Positions 1-8,334 of a DNA stretch of 41,739 nt are shown here, one piece after another. The notes beneath the pieces were generated by a model that ran no database searches, had not been told where the DNA came from, and saw nothing but the letters and a program-made list of their open reading frames with translations. Each line of letters begins with the position of its first letter. Positions within the stretch are counted from its first letter, which is position 1. Location of the stretch: positions 1 to 41,739 of the forward strand of contig CAKZQS010000047.1 in the NCBI GenBank assembly GCA_937141935.1, read 5' to 3'. Position numbers and translations under genes: made by a program. Source of the stretch: an uncultured Ectothiorhodospiraceae bacterium (lineage in GTDB: Bacteria; Pseudomonadota; Gammaproteobacteria; Nevskiales; Oceanococcaceae).

Positions 1-885
1 GAGGCCGCGCCGCCCGCGCCGGCCAGCTACGCGGGGGCGCTGCCGGCCCTGCTGGCGCTGGGCGAAGGCGACCCGGCCCGGGCGCGCCGCGCCCTGCGCA
101 TCGCGCCGCCGCCCCCGGCGCTCGCGGCCCTGCTCGCGGCGGTGGCCCATGGCCTCGGCGGCCGTGTCGACGACGCCGCCCAGGCACTGGCACCGCTGTG
201 TGGCGAGGCCAGCCCGGCCGGCATGCTCGCCGCGGCCCTGGCGCAGCTGCTCACGCCCTACCGGGACGAGGACAGCCCCGGCCCGGTGGGGGCCGGCGTG
301 GCCACGCTGCCCGCCGACTATGGCTTGCTGCACGAGCTGATGTTGCTGGCCCGGCTGTGGGCCTTTTACCAGAGCTACCGCGCCGCCGGCCGTCCGGCGC
401 CGGTGGCCGAGGTGCGGGGGCCGCTGCAGGCTGAACAGCAGCGCGGCGGCAGCCCGCTGCTGCAGGGCCTGCGGGCGCTGTTCCTGGTGCGCTTGCAACT
501 CGACGAGGGCGCGCGCCGCGCGGCCCGCGAACAGCTGGGGCAGTGGGACAACCTGCTCGCCGCGCAACCGCTGCTGCGGCTGCCGGCCCAGCTGCTGCAG
601 GCGGAGATCGCCGAGGAGGGCGAGGGCCTGCTGACGCTGTTCCGGCGCAGCGAGAGCCGCCTGGAGGAACTGCGCCACGCGGTCGAGGACAGCGGCTGCC
701 TGATATACGCCCCATGGGTGCTGGAGCTGCAGGCGCGGGCGCAGCGCGGCCAGGACGAGGGCCAGGCGGCGGCGCTGCGGGCGCAGGCCGCGGGTCTGCG
801 CCGCCAGCTGGGGTGGCGGGTGGCCGACGCCGACGCCGACGCCGACGCCGCTCCCGACCCCGAGTCCGACCCCGGGTCCGACTAG
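1..885 (+). CDS. 5'-truncated protein of unknown function, Ala/Leu-rich helical, acidic tail
   Basis: The frame is open from the first base of the window, so the N-terminus lies outside; 294 codons and a TAG stop remain. The visible part is almost entirely Ala-, Leu-, Arg- and Gln-rich sequence with the look of a helical-repeat solenoid (for example residues about 145-180 and 240-270), with no signal peptide, membrane segment or catalytic motif that I recognise. The C-terminus ends in a low-complexity acidic tail made of Ala-Asp dipeptides and then Asp/Pro/Ser. It runs in the same direction as the transport operon that follows after a 63-base gap. I do not recognise the family. A TPR-like regulatory tail of a larger protein is possible, but this is only a guess from composition. 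Confidence 0.6.
   Translation, partial: EAAPPAPASYAGALPALLALGEGDPARARRALRIAPPPPALAALLAAVAHGLGGRVDDAAQALAPLCGEASPAGMLAAALAQLLTPYRDEDSPGPVGAGVATLPADYGLLHELMLLARLWAFYQSYRAAGRPAPVAEVRGPLQAEQQRGGSPLLQGLRALFLVRLQLDEGARRAAREQLGQWDNLLAAQPLLRLPAQLLQAEIAEEGEGLLTLFRRSESRLEELRHAVEDSGCLIYAPWVLELQARAQRGQDEGQAAALRAQAAGLRRQLGWRVADADADADAAPDPESDPGSD
823..846 (+). repeat. GCCGAC hexanucleotide tandem repeat (4 copies)
   Basis: Four exact copies of GCCGAC, followed by a partial fifth, encode the Ala-Asp repeats of the acidic tail of the truncated first gene. The unit is a multiple of three, so copy-number changes would keep the frame. Confidence 0.85.
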
Positions 886-948
886 GCGGGGCCCGCGCTA
901 CACTGCGCTTTCACCGAGGCCTGTCCGTCAGCGCGATTGGGGGTTTGG

Positions 949-1839
949 ATGCCTGCGTATTTGAAGGCGCGTGCGCGCCTGCTGTGGCTTGGCGTGGCGC
1001 TGGGTCTGTTGGGGCCGCTGCCGGCCGCCGTGGCCGCGGATGCGAGCAAGACCGAGGCGGCCGACAGCGCGGCCGAGGCCGCGACGCCCGCCGCCGCGCC
1101 GACCACGGCTCCGGGCGAGGCCCCGCCCACGGACCTGGACAGCCTGCGCGCCTGCCTGGGCGAGAACCTGCCCGCGCAATCGCTGGTGCAGAACGTGCGG
1201 CTGATTGCCAGCGACAGCGCCGGCGGCCGCGAGCTCAAGGCCCGGGTTTACGGCATGAAGCTGGATTCCGAAACCGCCGTGATGATCGATGTGCGCGCCC
1301 CGTCCGACATGTCCGGCTCGCGCTACCTGGTCATCGCCGGGCCCGAGCGCGACGCGATGTATCTGTACATCCCGGCGCTCAACCGCACCCGCCGCGTGGT
1401 CGGCAGCATGGCCGGGCAGTCGCTCTGGGGCACCGACTTCAGCTACGAGGACATCAAGCTGCTGCGCGGCCTGCTGAACCAGGGCGTGCTGGAGGTCGAG
1501 ACCGGCCACGAGTACGAAAAGCGCCCAGCACTCAAGGTGCGCATCGACCCCACCGAGGAGGGCGCCGAGAGCCAATACAGCCAGGTGACGCTGCTGGTCG
1601 ACCAGCAGACCTGCGTCATCGTCGAGGGCCGCTTCGCCGACGAGGCCGGCTTGGCCAAGACCCTGCGCGTGGCGCCTGAGGACCTGATCGAGGTCGACGG
1701 CCGCTGGTGGGCGCAGCGCGTGCAGGTGGAAAGCCACCGGCGCAACAGCCGCTCGGAGCTGATCGTGGACGACTTCGAGTTCGACCGCGAACTGCGCGCG
1801 CGGCTGTTTGACCCGCGCTCCTTCCAGCGCGGGAGCTAG
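949..1839 (+). CDS. LolA-like outer-membrane lipoprotein-sorting family protein (PF17131 type), periplasmic
   Basis: This 296-residue protein begins with a clear Sec signal peptide (Arg/Lys-rich start, hydrophobic core to about residue 25, Ala-rich cleavage site), followed by an Ala/Thr/Pro-rich spacer to about residue 65. The rest resembles the LolA-like sorting proteins that typically sit beside MMPL/RND transporters: alternating beta strands with the blocks SRYLVIAGPERDAMYLYIP and QSLWGTDFSYEDIKLL, both typical of that family. Such proteins are thought to carry lipids or lipoproteins across the periplasm in a half-barrel. I chose ATG at 949 because a G-rich ribosome site (939-943) precedes it; a TTG at 937 is in frame. 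A TACACT box at 899-904 could be a -10 element, but no good -35 is seen. The stop is 3 bases before the transporter start, which implies coupling. Confidence 0.8.
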   Translation: MPAYLKARARLLWLGVALGLLGPLPAAVAADASKTEAADSAAEAATPAAAPTTAPGEAPPTDLDSLRACLGENLPAQSLVQNVRLIASDSAGGRELKARVYGMKLDSETAVMIDVRAPSDMSGSRYLVIAGPERDAMYLYIPALNRTRRVVGSMAGQSLWGTDFSYEDIKLLRGLLNQGVLEVETGHEYEKRPALKVRIDPTEEGAESQYSQVTLLVDQQTCVIVEGRFADEAGLAKTLRVAPEDLIEVDGRWWAQRVQVESHRRNSRSELIVDDFEFDRELRARLFDPRSFQRGS

Positions 1840-1842
1840 ACC

Positions 1843-4587
1843 ATGCCCGGCCTGGGTCCGCGCCTGGTGCGCTGGCGGCGGCCGGTGCTGGCCCTGGTGG
1901 CGCTGCTGACGCTCGGCGCGCTGCTGACGCTGATCGACTTCAGCGACCCGCGCGACCCGCGGCCCCGGCTGCGCATCGACCCGACGGTCGATCGGCTGCT
2001 CGACCCCAACAGCGCGGCGCGCGCCTTCCAGCGCAGTACCGGCGAGCTGTTCGGCGCCGAGCAGCGCGCCGTGCTGGCGGTCGCCGGCCCGGACTACTAC
2101 AGCGACACCGGCCTGGCGCTGCTGCGCGAGGTGCATGCGGCGCTGCTGGCGCTGCCGCAGATCCGCAGCGTTGAATCGCTGGCCACGGCGCCGCATGCCG
2201 CGCTGGACGAGGACGGCTTTCTGGCCATCGAGCCCTTCGCCCGGCTCCCGGCCGGCGACGCGTCCGAGCGGGCCGCGCTGCGCAGCGCGATAGCCGGCAA
2301 CCCGCTGGTGGGCGGGCAGCTGATCAGCGACGAGGGGCGCGTGGCCGCCTTCGTGCTGCAGTTCGCCGACCCGGCCGCCGCGCAGGCCGCCTTTGCCGAC
2401 GCCGATTTCGTGCCGGGGCTGAAGGCCCGCGTGCGGGCGCTGGCGCCGGGGCCGGTGGAGGTCTGGGTCACCGGGCCGGATGTGGTCAAGGCCGGGGTCA
2501 GCCGCAGCCTGGCCAGCCAGCTGCAATACATGGTGCCGCTGGTGTTGCTGCTGACGGCGCTGATCACCGCGCTGGCCTTTCGCAGCCTGCGCGGCGCGCT
2601 GCTGACGCTGCTGACCATCGGCATCGCGCTGTCCTGGACCCTGGCCTGCCTGGTGCTGCTGGACATCCCGCTGACGCTGATCAGCGCGATCATGCCGCCG
2701 GTGGTCATCACGCTGGGCCTAGCCTATGCGATGCATGTGCTGTCGACCTATTTCGGCCGCGAGCGGGCGCGCAGCCCGGATCAGCCGCCGGAGGTTGCGA
2801 CGGCGGCGGCCATCGACAGCCTGAAGTTGCCGCTGGTGCTGACCGGCCTGACCACCATCGCCGGCTTTCTGGCCCTGCTGCTGAACCCGCTGACGGCGGT
2901 CAAGGAGTTCGCCGCGCTGTCGGCGCTGGGCATAGGCATCGATGTGCTGCTGGCGCTGTGCGTGCTGCCGCTGCTGCTGCAGACCTTCCACTGCCGGCCC
3001 AAGCGCCCGCGCAGCGAGGACGCCTTCGAGACGCTGGCCAGCAAGCTGGCGGCCTTCTCGCTGCGTCACCGCCGCGCCATCCTCTGGGGCGGTGCGCTGG
3101 TGCTGCTGCTGGGCCTGCTGAGCCTGACCCGCATCGAGGTCGGCACCAACTATGTGCGCAGCTTTGACCCCGAGCACCCGGTGCGTGCCGACTTCGAGCG
3201 CATCAACGCCGAGCTGGGCGGGGTCAACAGCTTTTCCATCGTGCTCGAGGGCTTCGTCGACGACACCTTCACCGAGCCCGAGGTGCTGCGCGCCGTGCAG
3301 CGGCTGCAGGCCTGGCTGCGCGAGCAGCCGGAGGTCGGCGCCAGCGTGTCCCTGGTCGACCACCTGCGGCTGATCCAGCAGGGCTTTGGCGATGCGGTGA
3401 ACGGCGACGCGGTGATCCCCGAGAGCCGCGAGCAGACCAAGCAGCTGCTGCTGTTTGGTGCCAGCCCGGCGCTGCACACCGTGGTCGACCGGCGCCTGGC
3501 GACCTCGCGCATCGTGGTGCGCACCTACGAGGAAAACTCGGCGCTGGTGAAGTCGCTGCTGGACCGGCTGGAGCAGCGGCTGCAGCAGCTGCCCCGGCGG
3601 CTGGATGCGACGTTGACCGGCGACGCGGTGCTGCTGACCGAAACGGTGGCCGACATCGCCTCGGGGCAGTGGCTGACCGTGGGCGTGGCGGCGCTGGTGG
3701 TCTTCGTGATGCTGGCCACGCTGTTTACCTCCTGGCGGGTCGCGGCCCTGGCGATGCTGCCGAACCTGTTGCCGATCGCCGTCTATTACGGCCTGCTTGG
3801 CTTGTTCGACGTGCCCTTGAATCCGACCACCAGCCTGATCGCCTGCATCGTGCTCGGCGTGGCGGTCGACGACACCATTCACTTCCTGGTGCGCTTCAAT
3901 ACCGCCTCGCGCAGCCTGGCCAACGAGCCGCAGGCCGTGGCCGTGGCCCTGCGCGCCGTGCTGCGGCCGGTGACCTTCACCACCGTGGCGCTGTGCGCCG
4001 GTTTTGCCGTGCTCTGCCTGTCGCCGCTGCAGAACCAGGTGCAGTTCGGCGCGCTGGCGGCGGCCACGCTGGCCTTTGCCTGGGTGGGCGACGTGCTGTT
4101 CACGCCGGCGCTGGGTTCGGGCATCCGCCTGGTCACGCTGTGGGATGTGCTGCGGCTGGACCTGGGCCAGGACCCGCAGCTGTCGATCCCGCTCTTTGCC
4201 GACCTCTCGGGGCGTCAGGCGCGCACCTTCGCGCTGATGTCGCGCATCCAGGAGGTGCCGGCCGGCGCCCGGGTGATCACCCAGGGCGATGTCGCCGAGG
4301 ATATATTTGTCATCATCGACGGCCGCCTGCGGGCCTTCCTCGACCGCGAGGAGGGGCCGCGCGAACTGTCGATGATGGAGCGGGGCACGGTGATGGGCGA
4401 AGTGGGCTACTTCGGCCAGAAGCGCACGGCCAGCGTCGAGGCGATGACGCCGGCGCGCTTGCTGGTGTTCAACGGTTCCGATCTGGATGCGCTGCGGCGC
4501 CGTTACCCGCGTATTGCGGCTACGGTGTATCGCAACCTGAATCTGGCCCAGGCCCAGCGCCTGGCCAACATGGCCAAGATGATCTAG
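1843..4587 (+). CDS. MMPL/RND-family transporter with C-terminal cyclic-nucleotide-binding domain
   Basis: The protein has 914 residues. The first about 780 form a duplicated RND/MMPL permease: a first membrane helix at about 16-38, a large periplasmic loop, a helix bundle at about 229-345, a second half starting near residue 410 with another loop, and a bundle at about 606-760. The conserved GLAYAMHVLSTYF and GVAVDDTIHFLVRF segments fit the sterol-sensing-like helices of the hydrophobe exporter subgroup (HpnN/MmpL-like), which moves lipids out of the inner membrane using the proton gradient. From about residue 785 to 905 there is a cyclic-nucleotide-binding/CRP-like domain, with the phosphate-binding pattern GEVGYFG then KRTASVEA (Gly-Glu near 852, Arg near 861). 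Such a domain is unusual on an RND pump and suggests gating by cAMP or c-di-nucleotide, which is inference. A GGGAG ribosome site precedes the start. Confidence 0.88.
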   Translation: MPGLGPRLVRWRRPVLALVALLTLGALLTLIDFSDPRDPRPRLRIDPTVDRLLDPNSAARAFQRSTGELFGAEQRAVLAVAGPDYYSDTGLALLREVHAALLALPQIRSVESLATAPHAALDEDGFLAIEPFARLPAGDASERAALRSAIAGNPLVGGQLISDEGRVAAFVLQFADPAAAQAAFADADFVPGLKARVRALAPGPVEVWVTGPDVVKAGVSRSLASQLQYMVPLVLLLTALITALAFRSLRGALLTLLTIGIALSWTLACLVLLDIPLTLISAIMPPVVITLGLAYAMHVLSTYFGRERARSPDQPPEVATAAAIDSLKLPLVLTGLTTIAGFLALLLNPLTAVKEFAALSALGIGIDVLLALCVLPLLLQTFHCRPKRPRSEDAFETLASKLAAFSLRHRRAILWGGALVLLLGLLSLTRIEVGTNYVRSFDPEHPVRADFERINAELGGVNSFSIVLEGFVDDTFTEPEVLRAVQRLQAWLREQPEVGASVSLVDHLRLIQQGFGDAVNGDAVIPESREQTKQLLLFGASPALHTVVDRRLATSRIVVRTYEENSALVKSLLDRLEQRLQQLPRRLDATLTGDAVLLTETVADIASGQWLTVGVAALVVFVMLATLFTSWRVAALAMLPNLLPIAVYYGLLGLFDVPLNPTTSLIACIVLGVAVDDTIHFLVRFNTASRSLANEPQAVAVALRAVLRPVTFTTVALCAGFAVLCLSPLQNQVQFGALAAATLAFAWVGDVLFTPALGSGIRLVTLWDVLRLDLGQDPQLSIPLFADLSGRQARTFALMSRIQEVPAGARVITQGDVAEDIFVIIDGRLRAFLDREEGPRELSMMERGTVMGEVGYFGQKRTASVEAMTPARLLVFNGSDLDALRRRYPRIAATVYRNLNLAQAQRLANMAKMI

Positions 4588-4619
4588 CGGGCCGGACACG
4601 GCCCCGACGAGGAGACGAC

Positions 4620-5399
4620 ATGAGGCATGGAGGCTTCACGGCCCGCCTGCGACCCGGGCCCTGCGCCCTGTTGCTGCTGTTGCTGACGGGGGCCGGCCCG
4701 CTCGCGGCGGCGGAACCCGAGGCGGTGGAGGGCGCGCTGCAGCGCAGCCAGACCCAGGCCGCGGCCTCGCAGCAGCGCGTGGATCAGCTCGACGACGCCA
4801 CCCGCGAGGCGCTGCAGGAATACCGCGCCGCCTTGCTGCAGGCCGAGCAGCTGCGTCTGTACGAGCGCCAGCTGGCCGCCCAGCGCGACACCGTGCAGGC
4901 CCGCCTGGCCGAGGTCGATGCGGCGCTGGCCCGGCTGGAGGAAAGCCGTGGGGCGATGGTGCCGCTGCTGGTGCGTATGGCCGATGCGCTGGAGGCCTTT
5001 GTCGAGGCCGACCAGCCCTTTGACCTGGACGCGCGACGCGCCCGCGTGGCCGGGCTGCGCAACCTGCTGGCCGACCCGGAGGCGGGCCTGTCCGAGCAGT
5101 ATCGCGGCGCCTACGCCGCCTGGCAGGCCGAGGCCGCGGCCGGGCGCACGTTGGCGGCCGAGCGCGTGAACCTGCCCGGCAGCCGCAGCGGCCAGCTGGT
5201 GGACCTGGTCCGGGTCGGCCGGCTGGGGCTGTATGCGCTGGCGCTGGATGGCAGCAGCGCCTGGGTCTGGCGGCCGCAGGCGCGCGACTTCGTCGAGCTG
5301 CCGCGGGGCACCGTGCCGGCCCTGAAGCAGGCGCTGCGCGTGGCCCAGGAGCAGGCCGCGCCCAGCCTGCTGACGCTGCCGCTGGAGGCGCCGCAATGA
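4620..5399 (+). CDS. DUF3450 family periplasmic protein of TonB2-type energy complex
   Basis: The 259-residue product has a signal peptide (hydrophobic core LLLLLLTGAGPLAAA, residues about 18-32) and then a long coiled-coil-like region rich in Gln, Ala and Glu to about residue 120. A compact C-terminal domain ends with the segment SSAWVWRPQARDFVELP. This architecture and its position immediately before a long ExbB-like gene are characteristic of DUF3450, which accompanies TtpC-ExbB-ExbD-TonB systems in Vibrio, Shewanella and Pseudoalteromonas relatives. Its exact role is unknown; a periplasmic partner of the ExbB/TtpC extension is a reasonable inference. A GAGGAG site at 4609-4614 fixes the ATG at 4620. 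The stop overlaps the next start (ATGA). Confidence 0.85.
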   Translation: MRHGGFTARLRPGPCALLLLLLTGAGPLAAAEPEAVEGALQRSQTQAAASQQRVDQLDDATREALQEYRAALLQAEQLRLYERQLAAQRDTVQARLAEVDAALARLEESRGAMVPLLVRMADALEAFVEADQPFDLDARRARVAGLRNLLADPEAGLSEQYRGAYAAWQAEAAAGRTLAAERVNLPGSRSGQLVDLVRVGRLGLYALALDGSSAWVWRPQARDFVELPRGTVPALKQALRVAQEQAAPSLLTLPLEAPQ

Positions 5400-6739
5400 G
5401 GCCGCTGATCGCCGCTGCCCTGCTGCTGCTCGGCAGCACCGCCATCGCGCAGTCCGGTGGCGATGCCGCGCTGGATGCGCTGCTGGAGCAGGTGCAGGCC
5501 GAGGCGCGCGCGCAGGGCAGCACGCTGCGCGAGCGCGAGCAGGCCTTTCTGGCCCGGCGCGACGAGCAGCGCGCGCTGCTGCGCCAGGCGCGCGCCCAGG
5601 TGGCCGAACGCCAGCGCGCGGTGGACGCGCTGCGCGGGCAGATCCGCGAGCTGGGCGAAACCCTGGAGGAGCGTCAGGCCACGCTGAAGGAGCGCAGTGG
5701 CGACCTGGAGGGCGTGGCCGCCGTGCTGCGCGATGCGGCCACCGAGACCCGCGAGGCCTTCTCCGGCTCGCTGGTTACGTTGCAGGAGCCGGTGCGGCTG
5801 GACACGCTGACCGACCTGACCCGCGTCTCCGACGTGCCGGCCGCCAGCGAGCTCGAGTCGCTGTGGCTGCTGCTGCAGCAGGAGGCCACCGCGCTGGCCG
5901 CCACGCAGACGCTGCGCACCCTGGCCGCCGACGCGCAGGGCGAGCTGGCCGAACGCGAGCTGCGGCGCTACGGCGGCTTCGCGCTGCGCACGCCCGAGGG
6001 CGATTACCTGCGCTGGCGTGGCGGCGGCGCGGCGCCCGAGATCATTGCCCGCCAGCCCGAGCCCGGCCTGGTCGAACGCGCAGCCGGCAGTGCCGGTGAC
6101 GGCCTGATCGTCGACCCCACCGGCGGCCTGCTGCTGGGCCTGCAGGAGAGCCGGCCGGACCTGCGCGCGCGCATCGCCCAGGCCGGCATCATCGGCCTGA
6201 TCATCCTGGCGCTGGGCGCACTGGGCCTGCTGCTGGGCCTGATCCAGCTCGTGTACCTGGTGCTGGTGGGCGGGCGCGTGCGGCGCCAGCTCAAGGACCC
6301 GGCGCGGCCGCGGCCGAACAACCCGCTGGGCCGGGTGCTGCGGGTCGGCCAGGAGCGCGCCGGCCAGGACTTCGAATCGCTGGAGCTGGCCGCCGACGAG
6401 GCCGTGATGCGCGAGGTGCCGCGGCTGGAGCGGCTGCAGGACAGCGTGCGCCTGATCGCCGCCGTGGCGCCGCTGCTGGGGCTGCTGGGCACGGTGACCG
6501 GCATGATCGAAACCTTCCAGGCCATCACGCTCTTTGGCACCGGTGACCCCAAGCTGATGGCCGGCGGCATCAGCCAGGCGCTGATGACCACGGTGCTGGG
6601 CCTGGTGGTGGCCGTGCCGCTGCTGTTCCTGCACAGCCTGATTGTCGCCCGCAGCCGCGCCATCGTGCAGCGGCTGGACCAGCAAAGCGCCGGCCTGCTG
6701 GCCCGTATCCGCGAGGGCCGCGCGGAGGCGCTGGCGTGA
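5396..6739 (+). CDS. TtpC-like MotA/TolQ/ExbB proton-channel protein with long periplasmic coiled coil
   Basis: The protein has 447 residues: a signal peptide to about residue 18, a periplasmic part to about residue 255 dominated by Arg/Glu/Gln heptads (about 25-120), then a MotA/TolQ/ExbB domain. Membrane helices lie near 263-290, 353-375 and 391-417. The motif APLLGLLGTVTGMIETF in the second helix is the family hallmark that lines the proton path. The long periplasmic extension separates it from ordinary ExbB and matches TtpC, the fourth component needed by Vibrio TonB2 systems. It starts inside the DUF3450 stop (ATGA) and its own stop overlaps the GTG of the next exbB, so the genes are translationally coupled. 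Function: stator that converts proton flow into movement of TonB. Confidence 0.88.
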   Translation: MRPLIAAALLLLGSTAIAQSGGDAALDALLEQVQAEARAQGSTLREREQAFLARRDEQRALLRQARAQVAERQRAVDALRGQIRELGETLEERQATLKERSGDLEGVAAVLRDAATETREAFSGSLVTLQEPVRLDTLTDLTRVSDVPAASELESLWLLLQQEATALAATQTLRTLAADAQGELAERELRRYGGFALRTPEGDYLRWRGGGAAPEIIARQPEPGLVERAAGSAGDGLIVDPTGGLLLGLQESRPDLRARIAQAGIIGLIILALGALGLLLGLIQLVYLVLVGGRVRRQLKDPARPRPNNPLGRVLRVGQERAGQDFESLELAADEAVMREVPRLERLQDSVRLIAAVAPLLGLLGTVTGMIETFQAITLFGTGDPKLMAGGISQALMTTVLGLVVAVPLLFLHSLIVARSRAIVQRLDQQSAGLLARIREGRAEALA

Positions 6740-7248
6740 ACGCGCTGATCGCGGTGGCCGAGCTGATCGACCGCGGCGGGCCGCTGCTGCCGGCGCTGTT
6801 CGCCGCGGCCGTGCTGCTGTTCATGCTGACCTTTGAGCGCTATGTCGAGCTGTGGTGGGCCTGGCCGCGGCTGCGCAAGCGCCTGGTGGCGGCCTGGAAT
6901 GCCCGCGGCGACCGCCAGAGCGTGCCCGCGCACCGCGTGCGCGAGGCGCTGATCAGCGAGGCCCGGCTGCGCCTGGAGGCCACGCTGCCGGTGCTGGCGG
7001 CGATGGTGGCCATCTGCCCCTTGCTGGGCCTGCTGGGCACGGTGACCGGGATGATGACCGTCTTTGACCTGATGGCCGTGGCCGGCACCGCGGAACCGCG
7101 GGCGATGGCGTCGGGCATCTCGCAGGCCACGCTGCCGACGATGGCCGGGATGATGATCGCGCTGCCGGGGCTGTTCTTCCTGACCCGGTTGCGGGCGCGG
7201 GCGCGGCGCGCCGTCGACGCCTTCGCCGACCAGCTGGACTTCCACTGA
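6736..7248 (+). CDS. ExbB-type MotA/TolQ/ExbB proton-channel protein
   Basis: A short 170-residue ExbB2-like protein. It has three membrane segments (about 16-39, 84-112 and 128-155) and the conserved second-helix motif CPLLGLLGTVTGMMTVFDL. It lacks the periplasmic extension of the preceding paralogue, so the operon carries two members of the same family, as in TonB2 systems. The protein should assemble as a pentamer around ExbD in the inner membrane and pass the proton-motive force to TonB. GTG start within the upstream stop (GTGA); its TGA shares a base with the exbD ATG. Confidence 0.9.
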   Translation: MNALIAVAELIDRGGPLLPALFAAAVLLFMLTFERYVELWWAWPRLRKRLVAAWNARGDRQSVPAHRVREALISEARLRLEATLPVLAAMVAICPLLGLLGTVTGMMTVFDLMAVAGTAEPRAMASGISQATLPTMAGMMIALPGLFFLTRLRARARRAVDAFADQLDFH

Positions 7249-7652
7249 TGGCCGCCCGTCGCCACGACCGCCGCGAGGCCGAGCAGGGGCTGGACCTGAC
7301 GCCGATGCTGGACATCGTGTTCATCATGCTGATTTTCTTCATCGTCACGACCAGCTTCGTGCGCGAGGCCGGGGTCGAGGTCAAGCGCCCGCAGGCGGCC
7401 AGCGCGCAGAAGCAGGCGGCCACCAGCATCTATGTCGCCGTCACCGCCGACGGCGAGATCTGGGTCGACCGCAAGGCCGTCACGCTGCCGGCCCTGCGCG
7501 CCGCCGTGGCCCGCATCCGGCTGGAGAACCCCGAGGCCACCGGCGTGGTGCAGGCCGACAAGGATGCCCGCCACGGCCTCGTGGTCGACGTGATGGACGA
7601 GCTGCGCCTGGCCGGCGTGCGCGAGATCGCCGTCGCCGCGACCGGGCCCTGA
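7248..7652 (+). CDS. ExbD-type biopolymer transport protein
   Basis: The 134-residue protein shows the ExbD layout: short cytoplasmic Arg-rich N-terminus, one membrane helix (about residues 22-40) containing LDLTPMLDIVFIMLIFFIV, and a periplasmic domain ending near a conserved GVREIAVA strand. Asp22 in the helix corresponds to the essential proton-carrying aspartate of ExbD (Asp25 in E. coli). It works with the two ExbB-like proteins to energise TonB. It is coupled to the upstream gene by a TGATG overlap and followed after 13 bases by tonB. Confidence 0.92.
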   Translation: MAARRHDRREAEQGLDLTPMLDIVFIMLIFFIVTTSFVREAGVEVKRPQAASAQKQAATSIYVAVTADGEIWVDRKAVTLPALRAAVARIRLENPEATGVVQADKDARHGLVVDVMDELRLAGVREIAVAATGP

Positions 7653-7665
7653 GCGCGTCCGCAAC

Positions 7666-8334
7666 GTGCGCTGGCCCCTCGTTTTTGTCGCCGCCGCCGC
7701 GGCCGTGTTTGGCCTGTTCTGGCTGATGCACTGGCTGGTGCTGCCGCCGGAGGGCGGGCGCGGGGGTGGCGAGGCCGCGGCCACCATCGCCGTGGCGCCG
7801 CCGCCGCCGGACCAGCCCGAGGAGCAGGCCGCGGCCTCCGACCCGGTGGAGGCGCCGCCGGCGCCGCCGCAGATGCCTTCGATTGACCTGGCGATGGACG
7901 CCGGCCTGCCGCTGGCGCTGCCGCCCAGCAGCTCGCAGGCCCTGGCGGTGCCCAGCCCCGACGTCGAACTTAGCGGCGGCGCGGTCGGTGCCGCGGGCTT
8001 CGGCGGCTTCGCGCCGGGCCGGGCGGGGTTGTCGGCCGGCCGCGGCGAGCGCATCCGCGGCAGCGCGCTGGTGCCGCTGTCCACCGCGCGCCCACAGATC
8101 CCGCGGGCGGCCTTTGAGGCCGGCATCGAGGGCTTTGTCGAAGTGGTCTTTTTTGTCACCGCCGAAGGGCGGGTGACCAACATCCGCATCGTCGACGCCC
8201 AGCCCAAGGGGGTCTTTGAGCAGGCGATGATCGAGTCGATCCGCAACTGGATCTACCCGGAATCCTCCGGCGCCCGTGAGGTGCAGCAGCGCTTCGAGTT
8301 CAAGCTCGAGGACTACCAGTACAACTGGAACTGA
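7666..8334 (+). CDS. TonB family protein (TonB2-like)
   Basis: A 222-residue protein with an N-terminal membrane anchor (residues about 3-24), a Pro/Ala/Gly-rich linker (about 25-135) and a C-terminal TonB domain (about 140-222) containing GIEGFVEVVFFVTAEGRV and the end motif IRNWIYPE. The C-terminal domain should contact the TonB box of outer-membrane receptors. Unusual points: the linker is short with only a few Pro runs (PPPP and PPAPPQMP) and turns Gly-rich, and the YP motif normally preceding the TonB domain reads IP (RPQIPRAAF). GTG at 7666 is the first usable start after exbD. The stop overlaps the next ATG (TGATG). Confidence 0.88.
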   Translation: MRWPLVFVAAAAAVFGLFWLMHWLVLPPEGGRGGGEAAATIAVAPPPPDQPEEQAAASDPVEAPPAPPQMPSIDLAMDAGLPLALPPSSSQALAVPSPDVELSGGAVGAAGFGGFAPGRAGLSAGRGERIRGSALVPLSTARPQIPRAAFEAGIEGFVEVVFFVTAEGRVTNIRIVDAQPKGVFEQAMIESIRNWIYPESSGAREVQQRFEFKLEDYQYNWN

